Both the position numbers and the translations under genes were made by a program. Shown one piece after another: positions 41,201 through 45,700 of a DNA stretch of 64,000 bases (its first letter is position 1; each line of letters starts with the position of its first letter). A model generated the notes under the pieces. It did no database searches and had not been told where the DNA came from. It saw only the letters and a program-made list of their open reading frames with translations. The stretch comes from Stieleria tagensis (lineage in GTDB: Bacteria > Planctomycetota > Planctomycetia > Pirellulales > Pirellulaceae): the NCBI RefSeq assembly GCF_024129865.1, contig NZ_JAMYFE010000033.1, positions 1-64,000 of the forward strand, read 5' to 3'.

Positions 41201-42551
41201 AATCCCCGGTGACGATCTGAAGGCCCAGGTCTTGCGTTTCGACGAATTCAACGCCCAAGCGTTCGCTGTAGAGATCAAGGACCTCACGCACACGTTGTTT
41301 CTGGGCAACGGTGATCGCGTTTTCGAGTGTATTGAGTTGTGGGTCGGTACCGTAGATCCGCGCAAAGTTATACGGAAAGACGTCGATTCCGACTGTCGTA
41401 TCGGCTTGACCGGTACGCTGGGTATCACGTCGATTGTCGCGCGATCCGGGAGCGTCATAGGCGCCGGGCCAATCGGGAATGATCGGATTGGTGGATTGGA
41501 TCAATCCTTCGGTCACAACGATGCTTTGTGTGCCCGAACCGAACGTCATACCCAACGGCAGTGCGCCGCTAAAAGTATCGGTGCCACCGCCACCGCTGGA
41601 CAGCTCCTGCGGCGCAGCCGGCAAGCTGTCGCTGCGTCCGACTCGCAACCGGAAGGTTCCCGTTTGTGTCGGGTCGCCGGCGGCATCGAGCGGCAACAGA
41701 TCAACCAAGTCCGCGGAAAAAGTCAGCCGCGCACGGTTCAATGCCGGGTCGTATTCGACCGAGACGGGTGTGTTGACCAGATCGTCGGTGTTCTCGACCG
41801 ACTCGGCCGTGTAAATCAGTTTGTAGAACTGGGGGCGGACGACCGACAACGTGCTATTGCCGGTGTTGATTGGACCGGCCAGCGGATTGGAGAGTGGGTC
41901 ATCGTTGAAGTAAACGAAGACTTGATCGCGCTGTTGCGTCAGGGTGCCGTTGATCGATTCGATGGGTTGAGGCACGACCGAGACGACGCGTGCACCGACT
42001 TCGACTTCGTAGCGCACCGTTTGAATCGGTGCCAACGGGTCGGCGGCGCCGACCGTTCGCAAAAAGTCACCGTCAATGTCGCGAACGCCGACGATCTGTT
42101 GGTTGGTGTCGTCGAATCCGGCGAGTTCGATTTGGTATTGGTCATCGGGCAGCGTTTCAGCAAACCGCGCGACGATGATGTTGGTACCGTCGTCATCCTC
42201 GAATCCCAGGAAACCGGGCGTGACGAGTTCGTAACCGAGTTCCCCGTTAGCTGCTTGGGCGGCATCAGGAGAGAACGAACCATCGCCGCCGGCGCGTTTG
42301 AACTGGATCCCTGCCAAAGTCGCCGAATCAATCAGATCGCCACCAAACCGGAACTTCAGTTCGGTGGGCGCCGTCGAAAGCACCGTGTTGTCTTGAAGAT
42401 CAAACTGTTCGCCCGAGTTCGCCGAGACGGCGATCAAGCTGGGGGCTTCAAGTTCCGCGGCCAACAATTCTCGTCGCTCGAGCGTTTCGTGCTTGGAGCG
42501 TCGTGAGAACTGGTGTGCGGACTTTAACTTGGTGTTTCGTCGAGAGGTCAT
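20244..42551 (-). CDS. Giant dockerin/cadherin-like surface protein, 7435 aa
   Basis: Uninterrupted 22.3-kb gene. The order, with rough residues, is: basic N-terminus with LERRELLAA (23-32, LEPR-XLL-like sorting motif); Ig-like domain (36-150); degenerate metzincin (383-523, RGVGELLGIGD); pre-peptidase domain (563-685); beta-helix (721-1041); paired fibronectin-like units (1048-1265); beta-helix (1275-1638); pre-peptidase-like domains (1654-2058); propeller-like segment (2101-2488); jelly-roll split by a module array (2538-3671); beta-helix (4145-4375); Ig-like host domain with modules (4408-4865); GEVEDY domain (4866-5173); cadherin-like array (5175-7279); two dockerin repeats (DVNDDGNVSPIDALLVINRL, DVNGDQSITPIDALEVINEL); acidic tail. 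Cysteines are almost absent. AAGG sits eight bases before the ATG. It is predicted to be exported and calcium-binding. The ligand is unknown. Confidence 0.93.
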   Translation of the reverse strand: MTSRRNTKLKSAHQFSRRSKHETLERRELLAAELEAPSLIAVSANSGEQFDLQDNTVLSTAPTELKFRFGGDLIDSATLAGIQFKRAGGDGSFSPDAAQAANGELGYELVTPGFLGFEDDDGTNIIVARFAETLPDDQYQIELAGFDDTNQQIVGVRDIDGDFLRTVGAADPLAPIQTVRYEVEVGARVVSVVPQPIESINGTLTQQRDQVFVYFNDDPLSNPLAGPINTGNSTLSVVRPQFYKLIYTAESVENTDDLVNTPVSVEYDPALNRARLTFSADLVDLLPLDAAGDPTQTGTFRLRVGRSDSLPAAPQELSSGGGGTDTFSGALPLGMTFGSGTQSIVVTEGLIQSTNPIIPDWPGAYDAPGSRDNRRDTQRTGQADTTVGIDVFPYNFARIYGTDPQLNTLENAITVAQKQRVREVLDLYSERLGVEFVETQDLGLQIVTGDLRSIVITADTGAGADTPLSIYRVNERDQTKGVLVLDAGENWYDGYGLSPDNRLSYFEEALRGVGELLGIGDMFELPAGVAAGGSSPDEPNSVQFSDQYLPDLPVEPEFLSQSDITIGQGLHRPESNDVDFYSFTASEAGEISIETIAERLDGSSLLDTNLKLYRVVDAAADQYELIARNDDFYSEDSFIGVNIEPGDYIVGVSASGNDLYNGLISGSGLGGTSEGRYELRMTFKSDGGQTITDTNGTELDGDADGVAGGEFSYWFRVAPTVDNAVTGGPKTIFVDKITGNDAAANNGSLSSPKRTIAAALALSGEGDIVRILPNGGADGLITTQDDNLAYEIGFGGTTNSALADGAEFVVPKGVTVMIDAGALFKMKDAKISVGSETVDEDRSLAALQILGTPVIAGETGGTGEVFFTSWDDESLGVDTNPLPTVAQPGQWAGIEFRNDFDYSEGRHVWETEGIFLDFVSHANIQYGGGSVNPNEPIVTPIQMNESRPTIIHNTIRNSADAAISADPNSFRESNFNAPIFQRADRFTSDYDRVGPQIFGNTLLGNSINGLFVRVETPAAGQLEPMTVSGRFDDQDIVHVLSQVLVLQGQPGGAVLLEDRPDVLSVALTSNSGGTLDENVSYTYRVTYVNANGSESLASLPTTAVVTSPTMRSATLTNLPTTPSEFVGRRLYRSIPGTPNFEFVTQLDRVTTTFLDDGTTRGGLLRAEERVSVSGITASDGDGGSLTAGASYQYRFTYVNALGGETQASDPTGSFVAPDSGAIELSGIPAAPAEFTGVRIYRSILTSGQYELIDQWVNGESSYVDDGQNIDLPQRILPNDGNNGTQFLPRYDARLSIDPGLVIKLQNARIEAGFGADFYAEGRDGKEIIFTSRRDDTYGAGGTFDTNNDTVADNSAPGDWGGLVFRQDATGSLDFTEIRYGGGSTAINGQFTDFNAVEILQADVRIANSTIIDNASGFVAQSIRGGIGFNDETAIFVRGSQPVLVGNTIEGNVGAAISINPDSLNHEALLDYGRATGTIDLYSTDADNQGPLIAGNRLDDNTINGIRVRSEVLTTDSVWDDTDIVHVVEGEIASATHHYHGTLRLKSDPNQSLVVKFGPGGELVGTGRPLDINDRIGGTVQVLGTPGNPVILTSWNDSTVGAGFTADGEPMNCTLSSLQCDVDLAQAGDWQGIRLETYINDRNVGYILEQETANAASIAKNAFAKDAQVIGDLASDESSGDETERLGFNVRGTLATSDDVDVYSFTATGGTGVYIDIDETSIGLDTIVELVTVNAQAVNGNQNVLARSNDSFREATDRSLLFSSLPAGTVQPLYQLGVGNVESPNPLDAGMRVILPGSNSSENTYYIRVRSGGKSSGSYQLSLRLRETQEIAGSTVQLADIRFATDAITINSAPLHSPLTGTAAESLEFSQIVDPTPNNPQSGDEYIREAYQNQLGFTLNQVDRLGNLGTSDRGSLVVTGNIGNLNSNNANVRLEDVDVYQVDLFTQQIEPDVFDSENRFVTTTFDIDYADGLGRPNTSLAVYDVFGRLVLHSRDSNISDDRGRPLNGVDSANLTGGSAGSLDAYIGPVELPEGTYYVAVSNAAAVPNDLGQFFDNAAPNTDVRLYPINSTRRIVEETFDGVVYSSETTILPTFVDDTSIVPYSLDDMRLFVSLDSGYSGNNNSGLVSVNPFTGVVERVIGQYGARNGDIAARSDGELFSYSLPPGQNPNNGNSGNYSNVSPLDGTAAGGGDDGITFRESNQNFNGTGADNDAQLLITGIAYPLTDGGTSQSTVRLTPISDNANAILVGHRDTSGRGGEIPYAFTQNIVYGFRQQSGAITSGQGFSTNANAHRNFPNGIPYTTALGPASEDIELGIVDTGLIYPTGGDGGSIQGIAYDPDDFGTTGELYAVTDAGGIHSFDPSNNISGPVGSEFENYDGVIPTTFYGIIAKDPVHASQTGSFAPTFTGLTFGPRTIEDGNYRRTLFMTTADGWLYAATIDEAGDLEPANVLYNGRSAVPLQYNLDFGFSFLGAQPTGLAFSNLEASPWHITTDRNLNDGHGIKETPDRSREEFASRGGASLYYGFEVDPGNTNNSATNQNVAGNTLARDDGSNLGELAPGGSHGSIISQPLDLEGYSSADKPTLYFSYYLEVENNDDYSPVAPGQPQRDSFRVFAAGDDGEWKLLATNDAFRDLVFADEYDYFNETNIPVQELFDVNGDAGDQQQWRQARVDLSPLAGNENVRIRFDFSTAGAVQAHFDSVELTAIPGDEIIDDRLVSFRDENGNQIVLQNVVGTEVVFPAGNKIQTGDAIQLIRADGTSYSVQFVNGTAGPGQVQITSGMTANQVARAVIAALSTDVEANGPKTNGATDGRVRFASIEQFQVFGESVVAESNPVLVQRVDSGYDGTIFVSGTGRAAQFVVPDGTKILPGDELTVGSFFNAVTYEFVQTATGAANEIVYAPSETADQIARNVMSVLDSDFQAVYEGNGIISLVAAGTQVQVTPTTMTPIAPASATTVVDEDRIEITFPDILTPADIPAELITVKYAGGEVLVELVNQISFFPPFDRIEVELNAPMTADQVAEAVRAALPKATGGVVTAGGALSLAATSVTTSDSTTALSIGPATARVVTIPAGVDLIDGEILTIADENGVTELTFVESPTAGPAGTVNFQTTDTADAIAARVAVALAPLTETSVAADEVTIFGALSVVASDPTSNLTEATAAAIEVDVPNGTELTDGETLSITDINGTTVYTFVLGAVAGPDEINFEVTDTSDVIAARVATVLAAHTAVADNAGGNRTAVRLLADSAVYSGHTPVLTFAHAENSGDALLLGLTDLTQLRNGMQVNVFGSGNFERVVFIEEGKPFDFSTLGFGIDPIFFDPDGSSFGGDLNAAYNAVLEQLIQSLGASFETYGDPLGRGILVNDANASSTLADTGRPGIKIKSRDVNESAIPITFPRGSDITPGETVTIVLKEDGDGIAAAPVVLSFVTTGTGAAGEIVYSATDTAAEVTSKVLAQMPLEAQGFQDDPRKLLLLNAQSVRTATGSSIISYRASGAEVAPIIVTSQLTTREVASRLQVAVNEGVGQFVQTSTDKTSSDYYSAYGGDRIRLFNLTVTDAGGYGMSSYFGDGSGSPLPGDEFGVRRPVGYAASERTTIPAANNNIEGVYIDDIVVGFAERGEMVVESTADEFNFRLNPETLPDSHPQAIQPERQNEALTGPYSLEIRTSDEYGVPQDYDPINLELDEFSGLGRSFDTNDRLREGAVSLLAIAGTNLLDQDVFVLSDGWRQLTFEFDSSRALGVAQGNVPVPFNPDSPNPAATARAIRDAINSAQVQNVLNITAATSDGFESAANTGNRVELFGSSSITVNSAGGRFIKMDLVSAETSQGRETSRRIPIVDQVSETITPVIFGDELDRSTPSGFVDAAHDTVVGIGKIGDAVLTGQGVVNLQDGAVVLATDPSLDYDSVKIYLAAGETVDIDVDTQGFSRAGEVLDLPVITVFNDQEILTEDLFGFEIDRSRQSSLFETSMADGEADGGAFLRFTAPSDGYYNVVVSSANIFGSDTITFFDFISPNFLVGETLAITSGSSQVIYEYTLGGAVSGSNVPITLATGDDATQIASKTQAAISANQSAIVKADADGRFINLVRRNTTLQITPSTFFVQPGFRAADYGEYALAIRPTSTSGNVPARDVLMVDYQFGISDTNRVEDQGQLVISSNFISNSSGTGVRAVSDDRGERLVNDNGAIVPDSLPNPGSARLLRNQNTDSLIPGVVISNNVISGSGDAGIEFGGDVNVNGQVPSPAAFGRIVNNTVVNSGNGDGIRISGASSPTVLNNIVSGFTNGILATGNQFGEIVVGGNAFQGNNNNTSVGLASSSIVIPDTVALFQDPDRGIYIPAAGSDVIDSSFASLPDRSEFLQTVKEPVGIAPSPIIAPAFDAYGQPRVDDPLVTTPGGVGSNVFIDRGAIDRADDVRPTAVLTGPQDAIGFQIPGGDQDQDSSFVRLTGGTLSFFEVQLRDPSGTGIDPATVTSDTVILTENGSRLIPGRDYVFGFSSNSNTIRLTPLTGIWRPDAVYEITLNNKQRIEVSMPSGDQITDGSQVIVTEANGTPTTFEFEAGYSLVLPETTTLTVAGTNALFNDGEQISLTDANGTVRVLEFDLDGSVGAGAIAVNLATAGTVQQVRDAILAALASTDPGSDPAVSVAEAVGLSPSGIGIDKVQLGTVAGHVVTNNSAAITQTGVAQGVQEGDQLVYTNGPMTTTFEFTLGTVSDPAFIPIQFARTDSPDQIAASVAAAVASQPLGLGTSQALGQGRVVLGGISGDLAVLNSATILLEGEPGVSAGAYPMPYRQSEGFTPASAAAQLQSAIRDAGLAVTTFNPGGGTLLIDGALMVEGTVNNVQVSIGSNLPAVADLAGNRVRETRANDETRFTIIMPQVQFDFGDAPASYKTLAIDNGARHTVSGDRVPRLGQYLDTETNGQPAPLSDDALLPISNTETGNLFTTSSTAIVVDGTVVGGETLTVSIGNQTRRFEMIRATENPTGNNLPITFVDGESGDSIALKVFQEIRAEFDVIDSAVLLSLAGDTITLEAIDDEDGISIGTFVSNNVPYLVFTDDPTITGNVNADDVVGFLNPSDPSGSTIPVTVTGSGLVDIWVDFDGNGTFDSDEQIAFSEAVSEDLNPNPIIIPQSRFPADAVPPNHTQGQKLPDQWMRVRLSQSGDLGPTGVAVGGEVEDYMVSIAPFDPPVPTDDAYTVIEDGTLTVDTSTATPPTLISNDTNLGQLLPVRYFVGQQPQHGTLVINPGDELTGAFSYVPDSDFVGKDTFTYRLSTQRNSGSVAGNAQFATVTIDVSPVNDVPGVNDANLLALEFQPGQTPADQPQIFLASDLLVGATGDGSAAIPGLPFDESNQDAELRVISITVGGVTINANNQTATATTSRGATLSAEFATELADPSDPTTMDRTFITRIFYRGADYFNSDNLRAPSDPPLLDGFSFTVQDDGRSLDGDSNIVKGTPQSASANVNIRVTPQNSQPTPMPELLSITDDRYRNYFINQNLPVPTPTEDEPLVVPADFLLSNDLPGAPAAQDETQGINGNDGDLRITAVSMDPAFGTVEIDATTGDVLFTPADDIYGQVEFVYEVEDQGQDEAIDGTRTDNFRRATVTSTIFVEPVNDAPVAYDRSLSVNEAAEPGAPAVLSFTSSDLILGSGVVSNSPLVTTANSITVVDGTAMVNGETVIITDSLGNRSVVEFSTDATASIGTDVLVTYATTDLAADIATNLAQQLTAAGLGGIVTAETVSMPVVTAVATASYTAATTASATGISIPEGALIVGGETIQMIDAGGQTTTLELSTSGVSMTGAGLLVTFDPADDAATISAAIKAALIGAGIGVYDDPAAAAGFAGLLFNSTSVTGINDANSNITASADRISLPDASGLIDGETITLADGVGGVLTVEFNTTGTAAAGTDVVVQYAAGDAAADIAATLAAQMRLQELGATANGDGTVSLTSIASAASIAPMTSINATPTEIDLPAGDQLIDGETITLTIDGAPVIVEFNTTGTPAVDTTYVVTFAVGDSAADLVTNLETTLRTDGYAVTADGDSLRLSNSVDAVVRELPAVPGDFDKDLPAPYNESEQSLRVVSFSTSEGTVSVAAGFTGSQTLDTANGGLLTFNYTNGVFASGSYAPPIDYNELPPFVPVDLFTYTISDNGRTTLPVANLVRILGEEQSVREATVTISVKPANDKPYIENLAQVDVPEDPTTAQATIDDVFTTVLPGPVTAEDELLTQGRPTVTNIRATDTRGIMEQLPVVTDTGGLTVFPKADAVGEVIYVFTFTDDHPTNPQSTDVTVTVNVRPVNDAPRFNPSIAGTGAINTADDAYQVAREVDANTGEITDATITYTLREDNTQPVGQPARQYFIPLRRDPSIIGYNRVGLLDVFLVGPSNEASIQIEGGNQTLSLDQIPARSDLGGSLTLGTDSLGNPGVYYDPPENYNNQIGGVDSFTYTVIDDGTTYVNGQLDPDPLTSTNVVQFVLNPVNDKPQFNVNLGPADPNDPNGPFESLETLEDSNTTTIDNFAFGIEAAPPNTAFDEVDVLNGQTVRFSVTSLGFPQSQASDFFTEFPTITPDGTLKYRPAPDVFGSFDFEVVLTDDGPGNETRGDLISSDPVTITIDVLPVNDPPVVRTDVDPLEFTIDEDTSLDIPTVGTSGSPGLLDVFAVGPDNESQDLTPGGNQSVSLKAPTPVQSAFGGTITEIVQNGVVVGLQYTPRANFVGTDSFIYTVTDDGISVDVGTGGVERPDPRIASHTVSINVDPINNPPQFSGPSNVTVSEDAGVVSIDNWATNVLPGPPTAIDEINSQTTYFEIIQIGGDTGLFTSDPVAVIDTTTDSASLDFQTAVNANGVATFTAQLFDVPTDGTPQASSTLRTFSVRVNAINDPPTFTPGGPIVIDEDSGPYSQVWASGISPGPADEASQSVRFEVTTPTDALALFQTLPEISDDGILRFVPASNANGTVDLSVVAIDSGDASSTAIPLRLTITAVNDQPTAVADSVATDEDTLLSISSAELLANDIDPDINNPDDTLTIVMSSSSFSLSGARVQFDNTTGQITYDPSTSNTLQSLAPGEQAIDSFTYRVVDSQGLQSNIVSVAVTVDGINDAPFTVVDNPTLNPNGPTVIEVLANDYDVDGTIDPTSIQITLQPAFGSLAIDNNGVITFTSFQSFALEDVFRYRVADDQGEYSAETLVTISANAAPIARNDQAGTFFNESIDVNVVANDEDPDAVPGAPDGGLDLSSIQIVSAPTSGVAVPLGDGTVRYIPNDGFLGTDSFQYTIADSEGRVSSPGTVQIQVTGSRLQNPNLNADVNDDGNVSPIDALLVINRLGTSTTGSIPVTDQDAGPPYYDVNGDQSITPIDALEVINELARRQAGSGQGEQITSDYLTVSLIEPEAEQSSVSDIALLGEAPQPINSFADPTDQPSSDFIDLIANRDDDGESDREERLDALDAAFGDLI
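20500..20710 (-). other. Dockerin type I pair of giant protein 1
   Basis: Two calcium-loop/helix repeats near the C-terminus: NADVNDDGNVSPIDALLVIN and DVNGDQSITPIDALEVINEL. Both have the DxNxDGxxxxxDAL pattern of type I dockerins. The second reads GDQS where the loop usually has a charged residue after Asp, so calcium affinity may be lower. No cohesin domain was noticed in this window. Confidence 0.85.
24490..25592 (-). repeat. Four tandem 'DGET' modules inside a cadherin-like domain
   Basis: Four protein-level repeats of about 63-66 residues begin near 25592, 25305, 24985 and 24685. Their cores read VNGETVIITD, VGGETIQMID, IDGETITLAD and IDGETITLTI. Each is followed by an extended V/LEFNT-type strand, a VTF or VQY strand and an A-rich helix with A..IA or A.DL. 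The array interrupts a cadherin-like domain (see findings). Divergence between copies argues against recent duplication. Confidence 0.75.
28350..29005 (-). repeat. Three 'DGET' modules in the Ig-like host domain of protein 1
   Basis: Copies begin near 28990 (short: ITDGSQVIVTEANGTPTTFEFE), 28866 (NDGEQISLTDANGTVRVLEF) and 28530 (QEGDQLVYTNGPMTTTFEFT). They lie between the strand YEITLNNK and the closing ADLAGNRV of a domain that is otherwise Ig-like. Confidence 0.7.
32175..34350 (-). repeat. Six 'DGET' modules splitting the jelly-roll of protein 1
   Basis: Copies begin near 34350, 33985, 33670, 33358, 33062 and 32382. Cores include IQTGDAIQLIRADG, ILPGDELTVGSF, LIDGEILTIADENG, LTDGETLSITDING and ITPGETVTIVLKED. 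Most end in an A..IA..V..AL helix. The third copy is the most divergent. Further single copies occur near 31445, 30540 and 27728. Confidence 0.7.
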
Positions 42552-42658
42552 AGGGTTGACCTTGGCCTAAAACGGTGTGGGAATAAAACAGGAAGGACGA
42601 GTGACGCGGCCCAGGAAATAATGCTGCGGTCCGGTCAATAATTCATTTCAGCAGGAAA

Positions 42659-42688
42659 GCCTGTACAAGAATAATCACTTGTACAGGC
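42659..42688. promoter_or_regulatory. Perfect 11-bp inverted repeat between the giant genes
   Basis: GCCTGTACAAG (42659-42669) and CTTGTACAGGC (42678-42688) flank an 8-base loop in the 228-base gap between the two giant genes. On the minus strand the hairpin lies about 90 bases after the stop of the upstream giant gene and is followed by TTTCCTG, a weak T-tract. It may be a poor intrinsic terminator or an operator for the downstream giant gene, whose start is about 110 bases away. Nothing else recognisable lies in 42552-42779. Confidence 0.5.
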
Positions 42689-42779
42689 GAATTGTGGCCT
42701 AGTTCGGGGCGCCGGGCCAAAACATTGCCGGGGGAATTCCGCGTTTAGAACCCCCCGGTTCTCTCAAAATCGGTACGAA

Positions 42780-45700
42780 TCAGTTTTCCAGCAGCGACTC
42801 CATGTCGTCAAACATGTCAGTCAAAGCACCGTCGATCGTGGCTTCGCTAACCGTTTCTTTCGAACTGTCGATCAAAAGTTCTCCAGCCGATTCAGTTTGA
42901 ACCGAATCGATCTGTAGACCAGCGGTCAGCAATGCATCGGTTGAGTCGATTGTCGTCATCACAGCCGGTTCAGTGCTTTCAACCGGCGTCGGTGTCGCAT
43001 TGGTCGCCGGCAAGAAGTCGGAACTGATCGCAGCGAATGACGTGGTTGTCGCGGTCAAAACGTCTCGACTGATCGATTCGCCTTCTCCGTTGGCCTGGTT
43101 GAGCGCCAAGGTGTTGATCACATCCAAGGCGTCCTTGGGTGAAACCATGCCGTTGCCGTCGACATCCAAGAAATCTGGCGGAGGGGTTCCGATCTCACCA
43201 ACCGGGACTGCACCGGATGCCGGCGATCGACGTGCCAAGAAGTTCAAGACTCGCAGGGCATCGATTGGCGAAATGAAACCGTCGGCCGTCACGTCGGCTT
43301 CGAAGCCACCGATCGGGTTTTGGTACTGCGACTGGTTCAGTGTGAATTCAACTGTCGCGGTTTGGCTGAATCGCGACGTGCTGTCGACGATTCGATAGGT
43401 AAACGAATCGACTTCGCCCACCGTACCCGCATTGTTGGTGTAGATGAAGGTTCCATCTGCGTTGATCTGCAAACTGCCAAGCCGCGGTTGGGTGACCGAT
43501 GCGAGGTCGATCGAAATCGTATCCCCGTCGGCGTCCGAATCGTTGCGTAACAATCCGTCAGCTGGATTCAATACTCGCAGAGCCGATCCGATCGGCACGT
43601 TGTAGCTGTCGTCGATCGCGATCGGAGTGTCTTCGACCGGATTGATCGTCAGTGTGAACGCATCACTGACACGGAAGGTTCCGTCGCTGGCTTCGATCTC
43701 GATGTCGACGACACCGAACTGATTCGGTTTCGGCGTGATTCGCATTTGATCGCCGAAGAAGTCGATCGACTGGATCAAGGGATCGTTGGCGATTTGTTCC
43801 GGAGTCGGTCGAACGATCGATCCGAGTTGCGACACGGTGTAGGTCAACGTGTCACCGTCCGGATCGCTAAAGATACTGCTCAGCTGGCGAACGATCACTT
43901 GGTCTTCGTCACCGGACAATGGATCCAGCTGGCCGATGACCTGCGGCGGATCGTTTTCGTTCACGATGCTGACCGTCACCAGTTCGGTCGTGCTCAAGTT
44001 GCTCGTGTCGGTCGCGACCACGCTCAGCGAAACGGTGCCGAAGGCGAACGCGGGCCGAGTCAACGTCAGCAAGTTGTTGGTCAAACTGACCGAGACGACC
44101 GACGGGTTGCTACTGGTCACGCTGTAGGTGATCGCATCGTTTTCCGGATCCGTGAACCAAGTGTTCAGATCGTACTGAGTCGATTGAGCATTGGGTTTAC
44201 TTTCGGGCAACGTGATCTCGTCCACCGGAATGCCCTGGTTGTCCTTTTCGCCGTTGACGCCTTGGAACAGGGGCGCGTCGTTTTGGCCGCCGACGGAAAT
44301 CGAAACGGTGCCAATCGATTCGGCGCCCAGGTTGTCGACGACGCGGTAGGTAAAGCTATCCGGGCCGCTGTAAAGTCCAGGTGGCGAGTAAACCAGTTGA
44401 CCATTCTCCACTCGCACTTGGCCACCACGCTGCGTATTGAGCGGGAATTGGCTGAGTGGCAAATCGATGGTTTGGTTTTCCGGCGGATCGATTTCGTTCT
44501 GTGGGCCCGGACGGTCATTGTCCAGGATGCCGACCAATCCACCGCCGCCGCGAATCGCGATACTGAGGTTGGTGTCCTCCATCGCGTTGTAGAAGTCATT
44601 GCCGGCGATCGGTGGGTCGTTGACCGGATTAATCGTGATCGAAACGGTACCGGGTTTGTCAGCGGACTGGGAAATCAGATTCCCACCGGGGACATCGGCC
44701 ACGATGAAGTTGAACACGTCCGGGATCGAACCGTTGTAGTCCGCCGGTGGAGTGTACTGGACCGCACGGCCATCGGGCTGGATCTCCAAGATTCCACCCA
44801 ACGAGGAAACACTGTCACCCAGATTGGAGCTGAATACCGATTGGAAGACCAACAGTTGCGAGGCCTCGTTGGCCGGTCCCGGTGAATAGAACGGGTCGAT
44901 CAACTCGGCTGCGGTGAAGATGATCACCTGGTCTTCGTCGATCGTTTTGCTCGTGATCACATCGGTCTGGGTCGCAAACGGTTTGTCGTTGACCGGCAAG
45001 ACTTCCAGTGTGACGGTGATGGGTTGCGAATTCACCAACTGTGTCGCCGGGTCACTCTTGATGTCCGTGACGCGGGCGGTGAAATCAACGGTGCCGTTGA
45101 AATCGGTTGCCGGGCGGAAAGTGAACGTGCCGTTGGTATTCAGATCCAGTTCACCGGCCAGCGTGCCGTTGGGTGTGAATAGATCACGCACCACTGCATC
45201 GGCAGGGAAGATTTCAACCGGGTCGCCATCGGCATCCACCACACCGGCCAGCAGACCGTTATCGGTCGTGATCGTAGGCGTTAGCGAACCGTCGACGTCC
45301 AGTGCTTGCAGCACCTGTTCCTCGTTGACCGAGAAGGAGCGGTTTAGCTGTGGGGGCGTCAAGGTCGGCGGGGTGCCGTTCAACAGCAGCACTTGGTAAT
45401 CCTCGACTTCACCACTGAGCGCCAGTCCGGTCGGTTCTAGATTTCCGGTTCGTGAGAATCGGAATCGAGCCGTCGTCGGTGTCGGGGCCAATGGATCGGG
45501 CGACGAGGTCGGGACGTAGGTGTCGTAGGTATACGTTTGCGTCCCATCGCCGCTGAGTGCCAGCGACGTGCGCGGGATGGCCGTCGCCCGGTCAGCGCCC
45601 GGTTCATAGAACTTGATCGCTTCATTGGCCGACCATTCGCCGTCGGCGTTGTAGTCGATCCAGCCTTGCAGGATACCGCTACCGGTGACGGTGAATTCGA

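Noticed and set aside
41118-42506. 462-codon plus-strand frame near the start of giant gene 1
   Set aside because: Antisense to the conserved N-terminal domains shared with the paralog, so the minus strand is the coding one.
42747-42762. AGAACC/GGTTCT hairpin just after giant gene 2
   Set aside because: Short six-base arms and no T-tract on either strand; the 42659-42688 repeat is a better candidate.
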